Source: CAWDMN01 sp963803155 (lineage in GTDB: Bacteria > Acidobacteriota > Terriglobia > Versatilivoradales > Versatilivoraceae). From it: a stretch of DNA of 64,000 nucleotides. Below, piece by piece: positions 28,011 to 36,946 of this stretch. The DNA is taken from positions 1 to 64,000 of the forward strand of contig CAWDMN010000112.1 of NCBI GenBank assembly GCA_963803155.1, written 5' to 3'. Each line of letters starts with the position of its first letter. Position 1 is the first letter of the stretch. Below the pieces are notes generated by a model. The model was not told where the DNA came from. It worked only from the letters and a program-made list of their open reading frames with translations, and made no database searches. The translations under genes were made by a program, and so were the position numbers.

Positions 28011-31000
28011 ATGACTAGCAAAGTGACCATCATCTATTTTCTGATTTTTGGATCTCTTTTTTTTAGGGAGAATATCCAAGCCCAGACCAATCCAGATAAT
28101 GCTGAATCATTTTATGCTTCTTTTGAAAAAAGCAGCATGGCCGACCGGGCTCTGGGGGATGAGGTCCCCCTTCAGGCACGGGCGATCCGGATTCTGCGGG
28201 AAGGGCGAAGGGGCAGCGCAGTGATGCTGCCAGCGGGAGCGATCCTCAGCTATAGTGCATTGGGGAATTTATTTTCGAGCCGGGGCACCATGGCCTTTTG
28301 GTGGCGATCCGATCTGATTTCTCTTAAAGTGCCCTTTACTATCGTTAGAATTGGCCAAACTTTCAAGGTCAATCATAAATTCCTTTTTATGGACCTGGGA
28401 TGGGATGGAAAAGCTTTTCGGTTGCGCTTGTCGGATTCTCAAGCCCGAATCCATTCTATCGAGTCTAAATACAGTTGGTCCTCCGATCCAAAAGTATGGG
28501 TCCATCTGGCTTTCAGCTGGGATGAATCCGAGGGGATCCAATTGTTTGTCGACGGAAAGCTGACAGCTCAGGAGCCTGGGCCACTATCCTTGGATGGCAC
28601 GCTCGATCAGTTTGCTTTTCTTTCCGAAGAAGTTGCTCCTTTCCATTTGAGCGGGGCAGAGCAGGCGGGGTATTTAGATGAATTGCGGATCTATGAAAAA
28701 GCTCTCGATCCCCAACAGATTGCCAGGCTCCTGGAATTTGGAGCTGGGGCGCCTGGACTCATGCTCGAATCAAAAATGGGTGAAGTGGAAAAATGGAATG
28801 CCATCGCCCGGCAGAAAAGAGATTGGGACATTAAGCAAGATTTTTTGGAAGCATCCAGCCCTATGCTAATCCGAAGAGTCACTCCATTAGATGGGCGTGA
28901 CTCCCTGAAATTTTCGTGGGCTGCCAGCGATGGACGACTGGAAACCGGTTGGCCGCAAGAGTCCACCAAACCTGGTCGGCCCCATACGCTTCTATTGCGC
29001 CTGCCGAATGAACCTTTCAACTATTTGCAGCTCCAGGGAAACTTTACCGGTCGAATCCGCGCGAAGTCGAACACTCAAAATGTGATTTGGGAAGAACAGA
29101 TTACTTCTGAATCCTCGCGCCGGATTGTCTTTCCACGGCCGATAATAGCCTCTGAGCTAAGTTTGGATCAGGCCGGAGGAGTGCTCAAAGAGATCTCCCT
29201 TTTTAATGGAAGGGAACTGACCCCGCAAGAGATTTCTTCTTCCCCCAATTCCCAAAGCCCTTACCGGTTTCGATTATTGCAGGCTGCACAGGCGCTGAAT
29301 TTGGAAGGCATTTCCAAGAATCAGATACTCACAAAATTCGATCTTCAAACCCAACTGGTCAGGAACTATTCAACTCTTGATCAGGAGGCTTGGGTGGGTG
29401 TGCCTGAGGAAATTTACAGACCCATAACAACGACGGGGGATTCTCCACGATTTCTCCATGCAATCCATTTGATCTGCCCGCCTTTTTTGAAACATACCTT
29501 GTTGGAAAAAATTCGGATTAAGTTTAATCCTTCTACGGGTTCCATCAAGGCTGGGACGATCTTGCATTTCACTCTTCATGATCCTCTGGATCCCTGGCGT
29601 GATTTGTTGAACCTGGATATTCGTCTGGGGAGTGAAAAGGCCAACGAAATCTGGCTTGATGCTCGCAGTTTTGTCTGTCCGGCGGGAAAGCCAGTATGGA
29701 TGACTCTGACGGCTGATCCGCCGGATTTTGCTGCGCGGTGCTTGAATGGAGCTGAGATTGAACTCATGGAGTCGAAGTCTGATAATGCCGAGGCGTTAGC
29801 TCTGGCAATGGAAGATTACAAGAAGGATCGGCTGCGATCCATAAAGATGTTGGAACAGGGGATTGATACTCCTAGATTCTGGGCCAGTGATGAGTCTATG
29901 CGCTTGCGCCGACAATATAAAGTCGCTGATATAATTCTGGGAGCAATAGATATCCTCCAGGAACTTTTTCCCAAGGACCCACAGGTCTTGACGTATTGGA
30001 CCTGGACGCATCCTCACCAGGCTCCCGCCGATTTTACTCAGCCGGAGAGGAACGATACAACCATTCCTCTATGGGCTCAGCAACAGCAAACCCTCAATCA
30101 ACAATTGCAGAAAATTCTCTCCTGGTGGCAGAAGTCCTTCCCGGCTTCTGAACCAAATGCGGGAGGGAGTGCCAAGTCTCAAGCTGTGCTTTTTTCCAAT
30201 CTGGCCGCCATCGGTCTGCTAGACAGTCCTTCCTCTTCTGCTTTATACGATCGGCATTTGTCCTCTCCAATTCAGGACGCCGTGGGGAACGACCGCCGGA
30301 TGAACGTCGCTCAGATGAGTCTTGCTTATTTTCGAAGTCTACCCCGTGCATCCGATTACGAAGATCAGGAAGCTGTTTATTTTAATCCTATACAAGCATA
30401 CCAGTCCTATTTCCGTCCTCTTTTATCCGCAGCGGTTATGGCTTATGGTCAACCGAAGGTAATTGAAGAACTCATGGCACAAGCCCGAATGGCCATGGGT
30501 TTGACGGGGATTAATCCAGTTGGCCATCGTCATTATAAAGCCTACCTTTTTAACTGGAAAGAGATGGTGGAGGAAGGGATTTGGGGCCGCGAAGAACCAT
30601 CACACCAGGCTTTGTGGCTGCCAGCATTCCTGCTTGGCTGGTACAATGGCAATCCGAATTTGATCCAACTGATCAGCGAAAATGCTGATGCCTGGTTGGC
30701 CCACTGGCAGGGCGAAAAATATCCCAATCTGAGCCGCGTGATCCGATATTCTTCCGATGCATCTTTGAGTCACGGCGCTCCAGGTCAGGAGTTGCTCAAT
30801 CTGATGTGGGCTGCTTATCGATTGACTGGGAAGGAAAAGTACCTTGGACCTTTGGAGCAAATCCTGAAAAATGGAAACCTCGACCTCACTTATCGAATTT
30901 CCGGGAATTGGGGGAATGCTGTAGATGCGGAACCCCTAAAGGAATTGCTTCCAATCGGGGTTCGGAAATCGCCGATCTGGGATCATAACCTTTATGCGGA

Positions 31001-31856
31001 TGAGAACGGAATTGTCGCGCGTCAAGTCGCCTTTTCTTTGACTGGGGATAAATCCTATGTGGAAGATCTTCAAGCGGCCCTCATCAAGCATTTCCATCAA
31101 AACCTTTTGTTTTATACGGAGTTGGAGCCAAATTCCGAGCAGATGTGCATGCCACTGTGGGGACTTCAGAAACTGGTTTTGGGCGGCGTGGCAACGAGCC
31201 CGCTTTGCACGTTCCCGAATCATGCCGTCAGTTGGGAAAATGGTGGCGGCAACTGTGCAAAATTGATGGAACAGTCTACCCTCCGGTCCATCAAGGCGGC
31301 GTTGTTTAATTTGTCGCCAAAATTGATGGATATCACTATGAGAGTGTGGAATCTGGAAAATGGGACTTATGACATTACGGAAGGAACCGATGTCACGCAG
31401 GATGATAAAATTGATGTAGTAACAACACGCCGTCAAATGACATTAAAACGCGGATCAGCTATCCCTCTTACCCTCAGGCCCAAAAAGGTGACCATTTTAG
31501 AGATTCAACAAAACCAAAAAGGAGCCCCGAGCTCATTGCTTTCGGATCTTGCTATCGGACCTGATGACTTCGCATACAATTTGGAAAAAGATAGTGGCGA
31601 TCTTACCGTACATAATCTCGGGAACGTGAAGACTCCTCCCTTTCTCCTGGTGGTGGAGAATGAACGCCACGTCGTCTTATTCAAGCAGGAGATTGAGCCT
31701 ATTGAGGCTGCGCAGGATTTGACTCCCAGGAGTGTCAAAGTGCCCATGGCGGGATTCAAAGAACAGAATGCCAAAGCAATTTATATTCGCTTAGATCCTC
31801 TCAATAAGGTGGAAGAAATCTGCAAAGATAATAACCAAGTGAGAATCGTGTTTTGA
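28011..31856 (+). CDS. Very large secreted LamG-domain protein of unknown function
   Basis: A 1281-residue exported protein with a signal peptide at residues about 1-25, ending near I-Q-A-Q. Residues about 35-245 form a concanavalin-like LamG domain (G-T-M-A-F-W-W-R, V-H-L-A-F-S-W-D-E, Q-L-F-V-D-G-K-L-T, Y-L-D-E-L-R-I-Y-E-K-A-L). Residues about 280-400 look like a beta-sandwich. From about 600 to 1100 the sequence becomes helical and Trp-rich (for example F-L-L-G-W-Y-N-G-N-P-N and L-M-W-A-A-Y-R-L-T-G-K-E-K-Y), reminiscent of alpha/alpha-toroid glycan-active enzymes. The C-terminal 170 residues are again beta-rich. I recognise no catalytic motif. A carbohydrate-binding or carbohydrate-degrading role is plausible. 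It is flanked by unrelated genes and seems monocistronic. Confidence 0.85.
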   Translation: MTSKVTIIYFLIFGSLFFRENIQAQTNPDNAESFYASFEKSSMADRALGDEVPLQARAIRILREGRRGSAVMLPAGAILSYSALGNLFSSRGTMAFWWRSDLISLKVPFTIVRIGQTFKVNHKFLFMDLGWDGKAFRLRLSDSQARIHSIESKYSWSSDPKVWVHLAFSWDESEGIQLFVDGKLTAQEPGPLSLDGTLDQFAFLSEEVAPFHLSGAEQAGYLDELRIYEKALDPQQIARLLEFGAGAPGLMLESKMGEVEKWNAIARQKRDWDIKQDFLEASSPMLIRRVTPLDGRDSLKFSWAASDGRLETGWPQESTKPGRPHTLLLRLPNEPFNYLQLQGNFTGRIRAKSNTQNVIWEEQITSESSRRIVFPRPIIASELSLDQAGGVLKEISLFNGRELTPQEISSSPNSQSPYRFRLLQAAQALNLEGISKNQILTKFDLQTQLVRNYSTLDQEAWVGVPEEIYRPITTTGDSPRFLHAIHLICPPFLKHTLLEKIRIKFNPSTGSIKAGTILHFTLHDPLDPWRDLLNLDIRLGSEKANEIWLDARSFVCPAGKPVWMTLTADPPDFAARCLNGAEIELMESKSDNAEALALAMEDYKKDRLRSIKMLEQGIDTPRFWASDESMRLRRQYKVADIILGAIDILQELFPKDPQVLTYWTWTHPHQAPADFTQPERNDTTIPLWAQQQQTLNQQLQKILSWWQKSFPASEPNAGGSAKSQAVLFSNLAAIGLLDSPSSSALYDRHLSSPIQDAVGNDRRMNVAQMSLAYFRSLPRASDYEDQEAVYFNPIQAYQSYFRPLLSAAVMAYGQPKVIEELMAQARMAMGLTGINPVGHRHYKAYLFNWKEMVEEGIWGREEPSHQALWLPAFLLGWYNGNPNLIQLISENADAWLAHWQGEKYPNLSRVIRYSSDASLSHGAPGQELLNLMWAAYRLTGKEKYLGPLEQILKNGNLDLTYRISGNWGNAVDAEPLKELLPIGVRKSPIWDHNLYADENGIVARQVAFSLTGDKSYVEDLQAALIKHFHQNLLFYTELEPNSEQMCMPLWGLQKLVLGGVATSPLCTFPNHAVSWENGGGNCAKLMEQSTLRSIKAALFNLSPKLMDITMRVWNLENGTYDITEGTDVTQDDKIDVVTTRRQMTLKRGSAIPLTLRPKKVTILEIQQNQKGAPSSLLSDLAIGPDDFAYNLEKDSGDLTVHNLGNVKTPPFLLVVENERHVVLFKQEIEPIEAAQDLTPRSVKVPMAGFKEQNAKAIYIRLDPLNKVEEICKDNNQVRIVF

Positions 31857-31927
31857 AATGAGCAAGAGAGCCGATTATTCTCATCTTGCGTCTTTATTTC
31901 GGCCAGGGGTTTCCATTCCGAATGGAG

Positions 31928-32667
31928 TTATTGGGGGTACCAGTCGCGGATTCGGACTTCAATGCCCGTTTCATCTTTCAAAGCATCTCGGAATGGCGTC
32001 AGTTCCGTCGAGCCAAAATGATATGGGTAGACAATTCGAGGTTTAAATACTCTCACTGCTTCAGCCGCCTCTTGCGGGGTCATGGTAGAAGGGAGGTTCA
32101 TGCAAATAAAGGCAACATCAACGCCTGTCAGGTTTTTCATTTCGGGGATGTTTTCAGTATCCCCGGAGAGGTAGATCTTCTTTCCTCCTATAGTCAAGAT
32201 GTATCCATTCCCGCGGCCTTTTTCATGATAGTGTTTTCCCGGAGCGGGGCCTCGCGTCAGGTTGTACATGGGGAATGATTCAATTTCGATCCAGGTAAAT
32301 CTCCTTTTCGCCATTTTTTAAAAACAATTGTGTTGGGAACTTTTTCTGCAATCATGGCAGGGCCGACTATCAGAGTCTCCTTTTTCAGGAGTGCCTCGAT
32401 TCGACCCACGTCTAGATGGTCATTATGATAGTCGGTGACCAGGATTAAATCAGGCTTGGGGAGAGCCTAATACTTCCCCCGCGTCCAGGGATCCACATCT
32501 ATGACTTTCTCCCCATATTCCGGCATCGGGCTGGCATGTTTGTTCGGAGTAATTTTTATCTCACCCGCAGCGACTGGAATGGAATCTGTTTTCGCCTGTA
32601 GCAAAGGAGCCATGATGAATCCCGCCGTCAAAATTAAAATATCCAGCAGCCTATTTCTGATTTGCAT
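31928..32667 (-). pseudogene. Secreted MBL-fold metallo-hydrolase, decayed (stop plus two frameshifts)
   Basis: The intact parent would be a periplasmic metallo-beta-lactamase-fold hydrolase of about 245 residues. A signal peptide starts at the ATG at 32667, and the frame runs to I-D-V-D-P-W-T-R-G-K-Y, then a TAG at about 32467-32469. Beyond the stop the same frame continues A-L-P-K-P-D-L-I-L-V-T-D-Y-H-N-D-H-L, with the D-x-H-x-D-H metal site. Indels near 32310-32325 move to other frames before I-E-S-F-P-M-Y-N-L, K-G-R-G-N-G-Y-I-L, Y-L-S-G-D-T-E-N-I-P and V-Y-P-Y-H-F, ending at 31928. Three lesions in one gene argue for decay rather than sequencing error alone. The remaining motifs are well kept, so inactivation looks recent. 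Confidence 0.85.
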
Positions 32668-32729
32668 TTTACTTCCGCATGAAACAACAAGGAATTTTTC
32701 CGGACAACATTTTGTTATCCCTTGAAAAT

Positions 32730-32758
32730 TAAAAAGCCCGGTGAACAGCAAACCGGGC
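32730..32758 (-). terminator. Terminator of the zinc-ribbon gene
   Basis: On the minus strand GCCCGGT (32758-32752) pairs with ACCGGGC (32742-32736) around a 9-base loop and is followed by TTTTTAA. It lies 34 bases past the stop of the zinc-ribbon gene. Confidence 0.8.
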
Positions 32759-32792
32759 ATTGGAAATGCGGGAATGTTTGATGGATGAAAAA

Positions 32793-33086
32793 TTAGGCCG
32801 CTTGGACTCTCTCAGAATATAGGAACCGCATACATGTAGGACAATTAATCATTTCGCCGGATATGACTCGCTGCAATTGTGAAGTGGGAATCGAAAGGTT
32901 ACAGGCAGCACAACAATTTCCTTCCAGGGGTGCAAAAGCGCCAAAATGACCTTTCCCATTTACTCTTGCACTCAAACGCTCCAGAAAAATTTTCGAATGG
33001 GGTTGTTGACTCAATAACTGCTTAACTAAGGAATCGACATTTTGTCCCTTGGATTTTTCTTTTACGGTTTTTCGTCCGGATTGCAT
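32793..33086 (-). CDS. Small C4 zinc-ribbon protein
   Basis: A 97-residue protein with a basic N-terminus and a C-terminal zinc ribbon built from C-C-A-A-C and C-P-T-C (four ligand cysteines about 24 residues apart), ending R-F-L-Y. This matches the zinc-ribbon end of the CT398/YbgR-like family, whose full-length members also carry a long coiled coil that is missing here. It may act as a nucleic-acid or protein-interaction module; function unknown. It has its own terminator and lies downstream of the ArsR gene on the same strand, separated from it by another terminator. Confidence 0.8.
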   Translation of the reverse strand: MQSGRKTVKEKSKGQNVDSLVKQLLSQQPHSKIFLERLSARVNGKGHFGAFAPLEGNCCAACNLSIPTSQLQRVISGEMINCPTCMRFLYSERVQAA

Positions 33087-33125
33087 TGATCGCTCCTTTG
33101 GTTTTCTCAGTGGCGTGCCCCCAAT

Positions 33126-33153
33126 AAAAAACCGGGCTTGAGCCCGGTTTTTT
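33126..33153 (-). terminator. Strong terminator downstream of the arsR-like gene
   Basis: AAAAAACCGGGC (33126-33137) and GCCCGGTTTTTT (33142-33153) are fully complementary around a TTGA loop. The symmetry makes it bidirectional; its position directly after the ArsR-family stop indicates minus-strand use. Confidence 0.9.
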
Positions 33154-33157
33154 CTAT

Positions 33158-33532
33158 CTATGGATAAGATTGAGCCAACGACATTGAGAGTTTGATGGAT
33201 TCTTCTAACTCCATTTCCTCCAAAATATTTCTTACGCCGACTAATTGGTTATTAAAAATTTCCTTGGCAACGTCCAGCAATTTAAAAATCGCCGGATCGC
33301 TAACCGAGTAAAACACATTGGATCCTTCTTTTCGCGCAATAATAATGTTTTTATTTCTCAACACCGCCAATTGTTGAGAGGCGTTGGCCGGTTCAATTTT
33401 AAATTTCTGGCTAATTTCATTTACCGTGAGTTGTCGGTCACGTAGCGCGTCAAGAATAGAGATTCGCACAGGGTGAGCTAACGCCTTGAAAAATTCAGCT
33501 TTAAATGTAGCAATAGGTTGAGCCAAGAGCAA
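33158..33532 (-). CDS. ArsR-family winged-helix regulator
   Basis: A 124-residue DNA-binding protein. Residues about 10-85 form the winged helix: F-K-A-L-A-H-P-V-R-I-S-I-L-D-A-L, then L-T-V-N-E-I-S and recognition helix A-N-A-S-Q-Q-L-A-V-L-R, followed by a wing I-I-A-R-K-E-G-S-N-V-F-Y. No ELCVC-type metal-binding cysteines are present, so it is not a classical arsenite sensor; a C-terminal helical extension may serve dimerisation. The frame begins with TTG (33532); no in-frame ATG exists nearby. No obvious target operon is adjacent, apart from the zinc-ribbon gene after the terminator. Confidence 0.9.
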   Translation of the reverse strand: MLLAQPIATFKAEFFKALAHPVRISILDALRDRQLTVNEISQKFKIEPANASQQLAVLRNKNIIIARKEGSNVFYSVSDPAIFKLLDVAKEIFNNQLVGVRNILEEMELEESIKLSMSLAQSYP

Positions 33533-34130
33533 CGCTCACTTTCGCAATCGCAGATTTAAACATCTGCAAATATATGCAGATTATAAAAAGAAAGATAACA
33601 AAAATCAAGAAATATTTTGTATTGTAACTATTTATTTTGGTCACCCATCAGGTAAAACGATGCAGGTGGCCGCGCTGATTCTCGATCAGATCGTCTAGGA
33701 GTCTGTCGGACTTTATTGATTTTCAACCAACTTTCAACAACGTAGAGGCAGTAGCTTCCTTGTAAGTTGTTGATTATTAGTCAAAATTATCGAAAGTCCG
33801 ACAGGCTCCTAGGACGGCGCAGTGGTTCACAAAATTAATGATAATAGTCGTGGCGAAGGTGGATAATATGATGCTTTGTGTGCCTTTTAATCGGCTCGGC
33901 CTCATGGCGAGCACGCAAGAAGTGCCCATCCTGCCCGAATGATTGATCTTTTTGGATCGACTGCGCGACAGGGATGGACAGAGGATCTGAGGCTTGCCCC
34001 CTGAGATAGCAAATCAACAAGACTTCAAATTCGGTATAATTTTTTCATCCTGCCGTCGCATTATTCCTCTGAGACCTTGTGACATCTTAACTCGGAAAAA
34101 GGGAGAATAACAGCAGATGGGTCATCCTCT
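33533..34130. other. Intergenic region with a MITE-like element
   Basis: About 600 bases without an intact gene. It contains the MITE-like element (33695-33812). Codon-like sequence just left of the element, ending L-I-L-D-Q-I-V, suggests a gene remnant may be interrupted there. A 61-codon minus-strand frame at 33835-34020 has no recognisable features. The right end carries another purine-rich GGGAGAA segment of unknown use. Confidence 0.4.
33695..33812. mobile_element. MITE-like element flanked by CTAG
   Basis: Sixteen-base inverted ends, GAGTCTGTCGGACTTT (33699-33714) and AAAGTCCGACAGGCTC (33793-33808), differ at one position and bound a 110-bp AT-rich, non-coding core. Both ends are flanked by CTAG (33695-33698 and 33809-33812), which would be a 4-bp target duplication. 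Size, lack of coding capacity and ends are those of a miniature inverted-repeat transposable element mobilised by a full-length IS elsewhere. The ends recall some IS1182- or IS5-group elements from memory, but the family is not established. No second copy was noticed in this window. Confidence 0.7.
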
Positions 34131-34634
34131 TTATTTTGTCAGGTGGTCGAGCATTACTTTCAGGGTGTTGAGGTTTACCGAATCACAAATATCTTCAATA
34201 CATTTAGTGTAAGGAGCATGGTGACTCAAAATTGCGTCTTTTATCATAAAGACTCCGAAATCCCGGTCCTTGGCCCCGTAATAGGTAGCCAACACGCACC
34301 CGGTGGCACTCAGGCCACAGAGAAAAAGGGAATCGCATCCCAACTCTTGCAAGAGCTTTTCCAGTCCGGTCTGCTTAAAAGCGTTCGGATAGTTTTTGAT
34401 AATTTGCCGGTCTTCTTCGCTGGTTTTCACCGAAGCGATGAAATGGAAGCCGGGGGTATCCGGCTTGGGTCCCCAGTCAGCTTGAGTGTGATAGATCCGA
34501 ATAATAGGCAAACTGCGTTGTCGGAAAAAACCGATTGCCACATTGATGATTTCGGGGGCGATTTTTTGGTCCTGTTCCGCCATATAAGGCAGGAATGCGT
34601 TTTGGATGTCAATCACCAGGAGTGCGGGTCTCAT
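34131..34634 (-). CDS. Isochorismatase-family cysteine hydrolase
   Basis: A 167-residue hydrolase of the same fold as PncA but a distinct subfamily. The catalytic Asp is in L-L-V-I-D-I-Q-N-A-F, a Lys lies in K-N-Y-P-N-A-F, and the Cys is in L-C-G-L-S-A-T-G-C-V-L-A-T. The ATG at 34634 has AAGGAGA directly upstream; the longer frame to 34712 does not. The family cleaves amide or ether bonds in varied small molecules (N-carbamoyl compounds, isochorismate, ureidoacrylate), and this sequence does not identify the substrate. It is preceded by ilvD on the opposite strand. Confidence 0.9.
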   Translation of the reverse strand: MRPALLVIDIQNAFLPYMAEQDQKIAPEIINVAIGFFRQRSLPIIRIYHTQADWGPKPDTPGFHFIASVKTSEEDRQIIKNYPNAFKQTGLEKLLQELGCDSLFLCGLSATGCVLATYYGAKDRDFGVFMIKDAILSHHAPYTKCIEDICDSVNLNTLKVMLDHLTK

Positions 34635-35134
34635 GGTTATTCTCCTTTTCCCCGTTGGGCTTGAGCATTGAAATAGCATCGAGGATGCTGCTGGTGCTTT
34701 CCCTGGATCCAAATAATTTTTCTTTTAAAAAATCCACCTCTACTGTTTTCCCACAATGGACAATTATTCAGCATCTAGGCTTCAGATCCTAGATTAATTT
34801 CCCTGTTTCCCTAAATAACTCGCAAGATTTTTTTTAAATATTTGAGGGGGACGGGGGCTATATTTCGGGCCGATTGACGAGAAGGAAAGCTTGGCGGGAA
34901 GTAGAGCAATCGGTGAAAATAGTGTTTTGTCAGCGGGAGCGCCAACTTTTTGGGATTCAATTCAGTTTATAACCGCCACAGCCGAATATAGGGCCACGAG
35001 GGTTTTCGGATTCGTTATTGACCCAATGAGGGATGACATTTGATGGAGTACATCCTTGACGAATCGCGAAAAATTCAAATTGAAAGGTTTTCAAGGTATA
35101 ATCAATCACCTTTGGTAAATTAGGAGGAGTTTGC
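34635..35134. other. Divergent intergenic region before ilvD
   Basis: About 500 bases between divergent genes. The ilvD promoter is at 35074-35102. The minus-strand frame overlapping the right part is an antisense shadow of ilvD. Nothing else was recognised. Confidence 0.45.
35074..35102 (+). promoter_or_regulatory. Promoter of ilvD
   Basis: TTCAAA (35074-35079), a 17-base spacer and a perfect TATAAT (35097-35102), with the ilvD ATG 33 bases after the -10. The short leader leaves no room for an attenuator, so regulation by attenuation is unlikely. Confidence 0.6.
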
Positions 35135-36826
35135 ATGCGTTCTGATACCATCAAAGTTGGGCATGACCGGGCGCCGCATCGGGGATTATTAAAGGCCTGT
35201 GGACTAACAGACGAGGATATGGGAAAGCCCTTTATTGGCATTTCAAATTCATATGTTGACATTATTCCTGGACATATCCACCTGAGAGAATTCGGGATGG
35301 TGGTAAAACAGGCGGTGCGAGAAGCGGGCGGAATCCCGTTTGAATTTAATACGATTGGAGTCGATGATGGAATTTCCATGGGACATTTGGGGATGCGTTT
35401 TTCTTTACCCAGCCGCGAACTTATTGCGGACTCAGTTGAAACCATGGCAATGGCGCATTGTTTTGATGGTTTGATTTGTATTCCTAACTGCGACAAAATC
35501 ACTCCTGGAATGATTATGGGCTCTATGCGTGTCAATATTCCCACCATTTTTATTTCTGGAGGTCCGATGCGGGCCGGCACAAAAGCGGATGGGACCAAAG
35601 GGGACTTGATCTCCATCTTTGAGGGCGTGGGAAAATATCAGACGGGGGAAATTTCCGCGGATGAATTGAAATCCCTGGAAGATAACTGTTGTCCAGGGTG
35701 TGGTTCTTGCGCGGGTATGTTTACGGCTAATTCGATGAATTGTCTGTTGGAGGCTATCGGGATGGCTTTGCCGGGGAATGGAACCATCCTGGCAGATTCT
35801 CCCGAGCGGCTGGAACTGGCCAAAGCTGCTGCACGCCAAATCCTGTTCCTGGTGAAAAGTGACTTGAAACCGCGGGATGTGGTCACTGTCAAGTCGATCG
35901 ATAATGCATTTGCTCTCGATATGGCCATGGGAGGATCTACGAATACTGTTTTGCACACTTTCGCCATTGCCCGGGAAGCTGATGTGGTCTACCCACTTGA
36001 GCGGCTCAATGAAGTTTCCGCGCGGATCCCCTGCATCTGCAAAGTGTCTCCCTCCAAACCCGATGTTCACATGGAAGATGTGGATAGGGCGGGGGGAATA
36101 AGTGCAATTTTGAAGGAAATTTCCCAAAAGCCGGGTGCTCTCCATCTCGATTTGCCCACTGTGACCGGAAAGACATTGGGCGAAAATATCGCGGCTGCGA
36201 TAATTAAAGATGAAAGAGTCATTCACCGTTGGAATACTCCTTATACTGCCGATGGCGGTCTGGCTGTTTTGTTTGGGAACTTAGCCCCGGAAGGAGCCGT
36301 TATTAAGGCTGCGGGAGTCGATCCCGAATGTTACGTATTTGAAGGGGATGCCGTGGTTTTTGAATCGCAAGATGAATGTTTGGAGGCTTTGGAAAAGAGA
36401 ATGATTCAGCCTGGCCAGGTGATTGTGATTCGCTACGAAGGACCGAAGGGAGGCCCTGGGATGCCTGAGATGCTTTCTCCCACTTCCATGATCAAGGGAC
36501 AGGGATTGGGCACAAAAGTTGCCCTGATTACCGATGGAAGGTTTTCCGGTGGCACTGCTGGAACTTGTCTGGGACACATCAGCCCAGAGGCTGCAGAAGG
36601 AGGGCCCATTGCCTTAGTCCATAATGGAGATAGGATTCTAATTGATATCCCCCAAAGGAAGTTGGTCTTAAAGGTAGATGATCAGGAATTGGCTCGCCGG
36701 AAATCAAATTGGAGAAAACCTGCGCCAAAAATCAATAAAGGGTGGCTGGGTCGTTACAGCCGGCTGGTCACCAGCGCGAGCAAAGGCGCAGTCCTGGCTT
36801 TGCCAGAAGAATTAGATGCTCGCTAA
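35135..36826 (+). CDS. ilvD: Dihydroxy-acid dehydratase
   Basis: A 563-residue iron-sulfur enzyme catalysing the third common step of valine, isoleucine and pantothenate precursor synthesis (2,3-dihydroxy acid to 2-keto acid). The cluster cysteines are in I-P-N-C-D-K-I-T-P-G-M and in N-C-C-P-G-C-G-S-C-A-G-M-F-T-A-N-S-M-N-C. Later come the substrate/Mg region M-A-M-G-G-S-T-N-T-V-L-H and the C-terminal T-D-G-R-F-S-G-G-T. Length matches the IlvD family, as opposed to the shorter or differently patterned sugar-acid dehydratases. A strong AGGAGGAG site precedes the ATG. No other ilv gene is in the window. Confidence 0.97.
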   Translation: MRSDTIKVGHDRAPHRGLLKACGLTDEDMGKPFIGISNSYVDIIPGHIHLREFGMVVKQAVREAGGIPFEFNTIGVDDGISMGHLGMRFSLPSRELIADSVETMAMAHCFDGLICIPNCDKITPGMIMGSMRVNIPTIFISGGPMRAGTKADGTKGDLISIFEGVGKYQTGEISADELKSLEDNCCPGCGSCAGMFTANSMNCLLEAIGMALPGNGTILADSPERLELAKAAARQILFLVKSDLKPRDVVTVKSIDNAFALDMAMGGSTNTVLHTFAIAREADVVYPLERLNEVSARIPCICKVSPSKPDVHMEDVDRAGGISAILKEISQKPGALHLDLPTVTGKTLGENIAAAIIKDERVIHRWNTPYTADGGLAVLFGNLAPEGAVIKAAGVDPECYVFEGDAVVFESQDECLEALEKRMIQPGQVIVIRYEGPKGGPGMPEMLSPTSMIKGQGLGTKVALITDGRFSGGTAGTCLGHISPEAAEGGPIALVHNGDRILIDIPQRKLVLKVDDQELARRKSNWRKPAPKINKGWLGRYSRLVTSASKGAVLALPEELDAR

Positions 36827-36946
36827 CCGCATTGTTTTTGGAGAAATTGAATGACTCATTCTTGAAGAAGAGATTGGTGGTTTCGCTAATAAGCCATTGA
36901 TCTCTTCGCGTCAAACCACGCTACGCTGGAATTCCACAAGGGAATC

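Noticed and set aside
33640..33700. G-x-x-S-G-K-T-like residues left of the MITE, as a possible P-loop
   Set aside because: The spacing does not match Walker A (G-x4-G-K-T) and the frame ends at once; treated as a possible gene remnant only.
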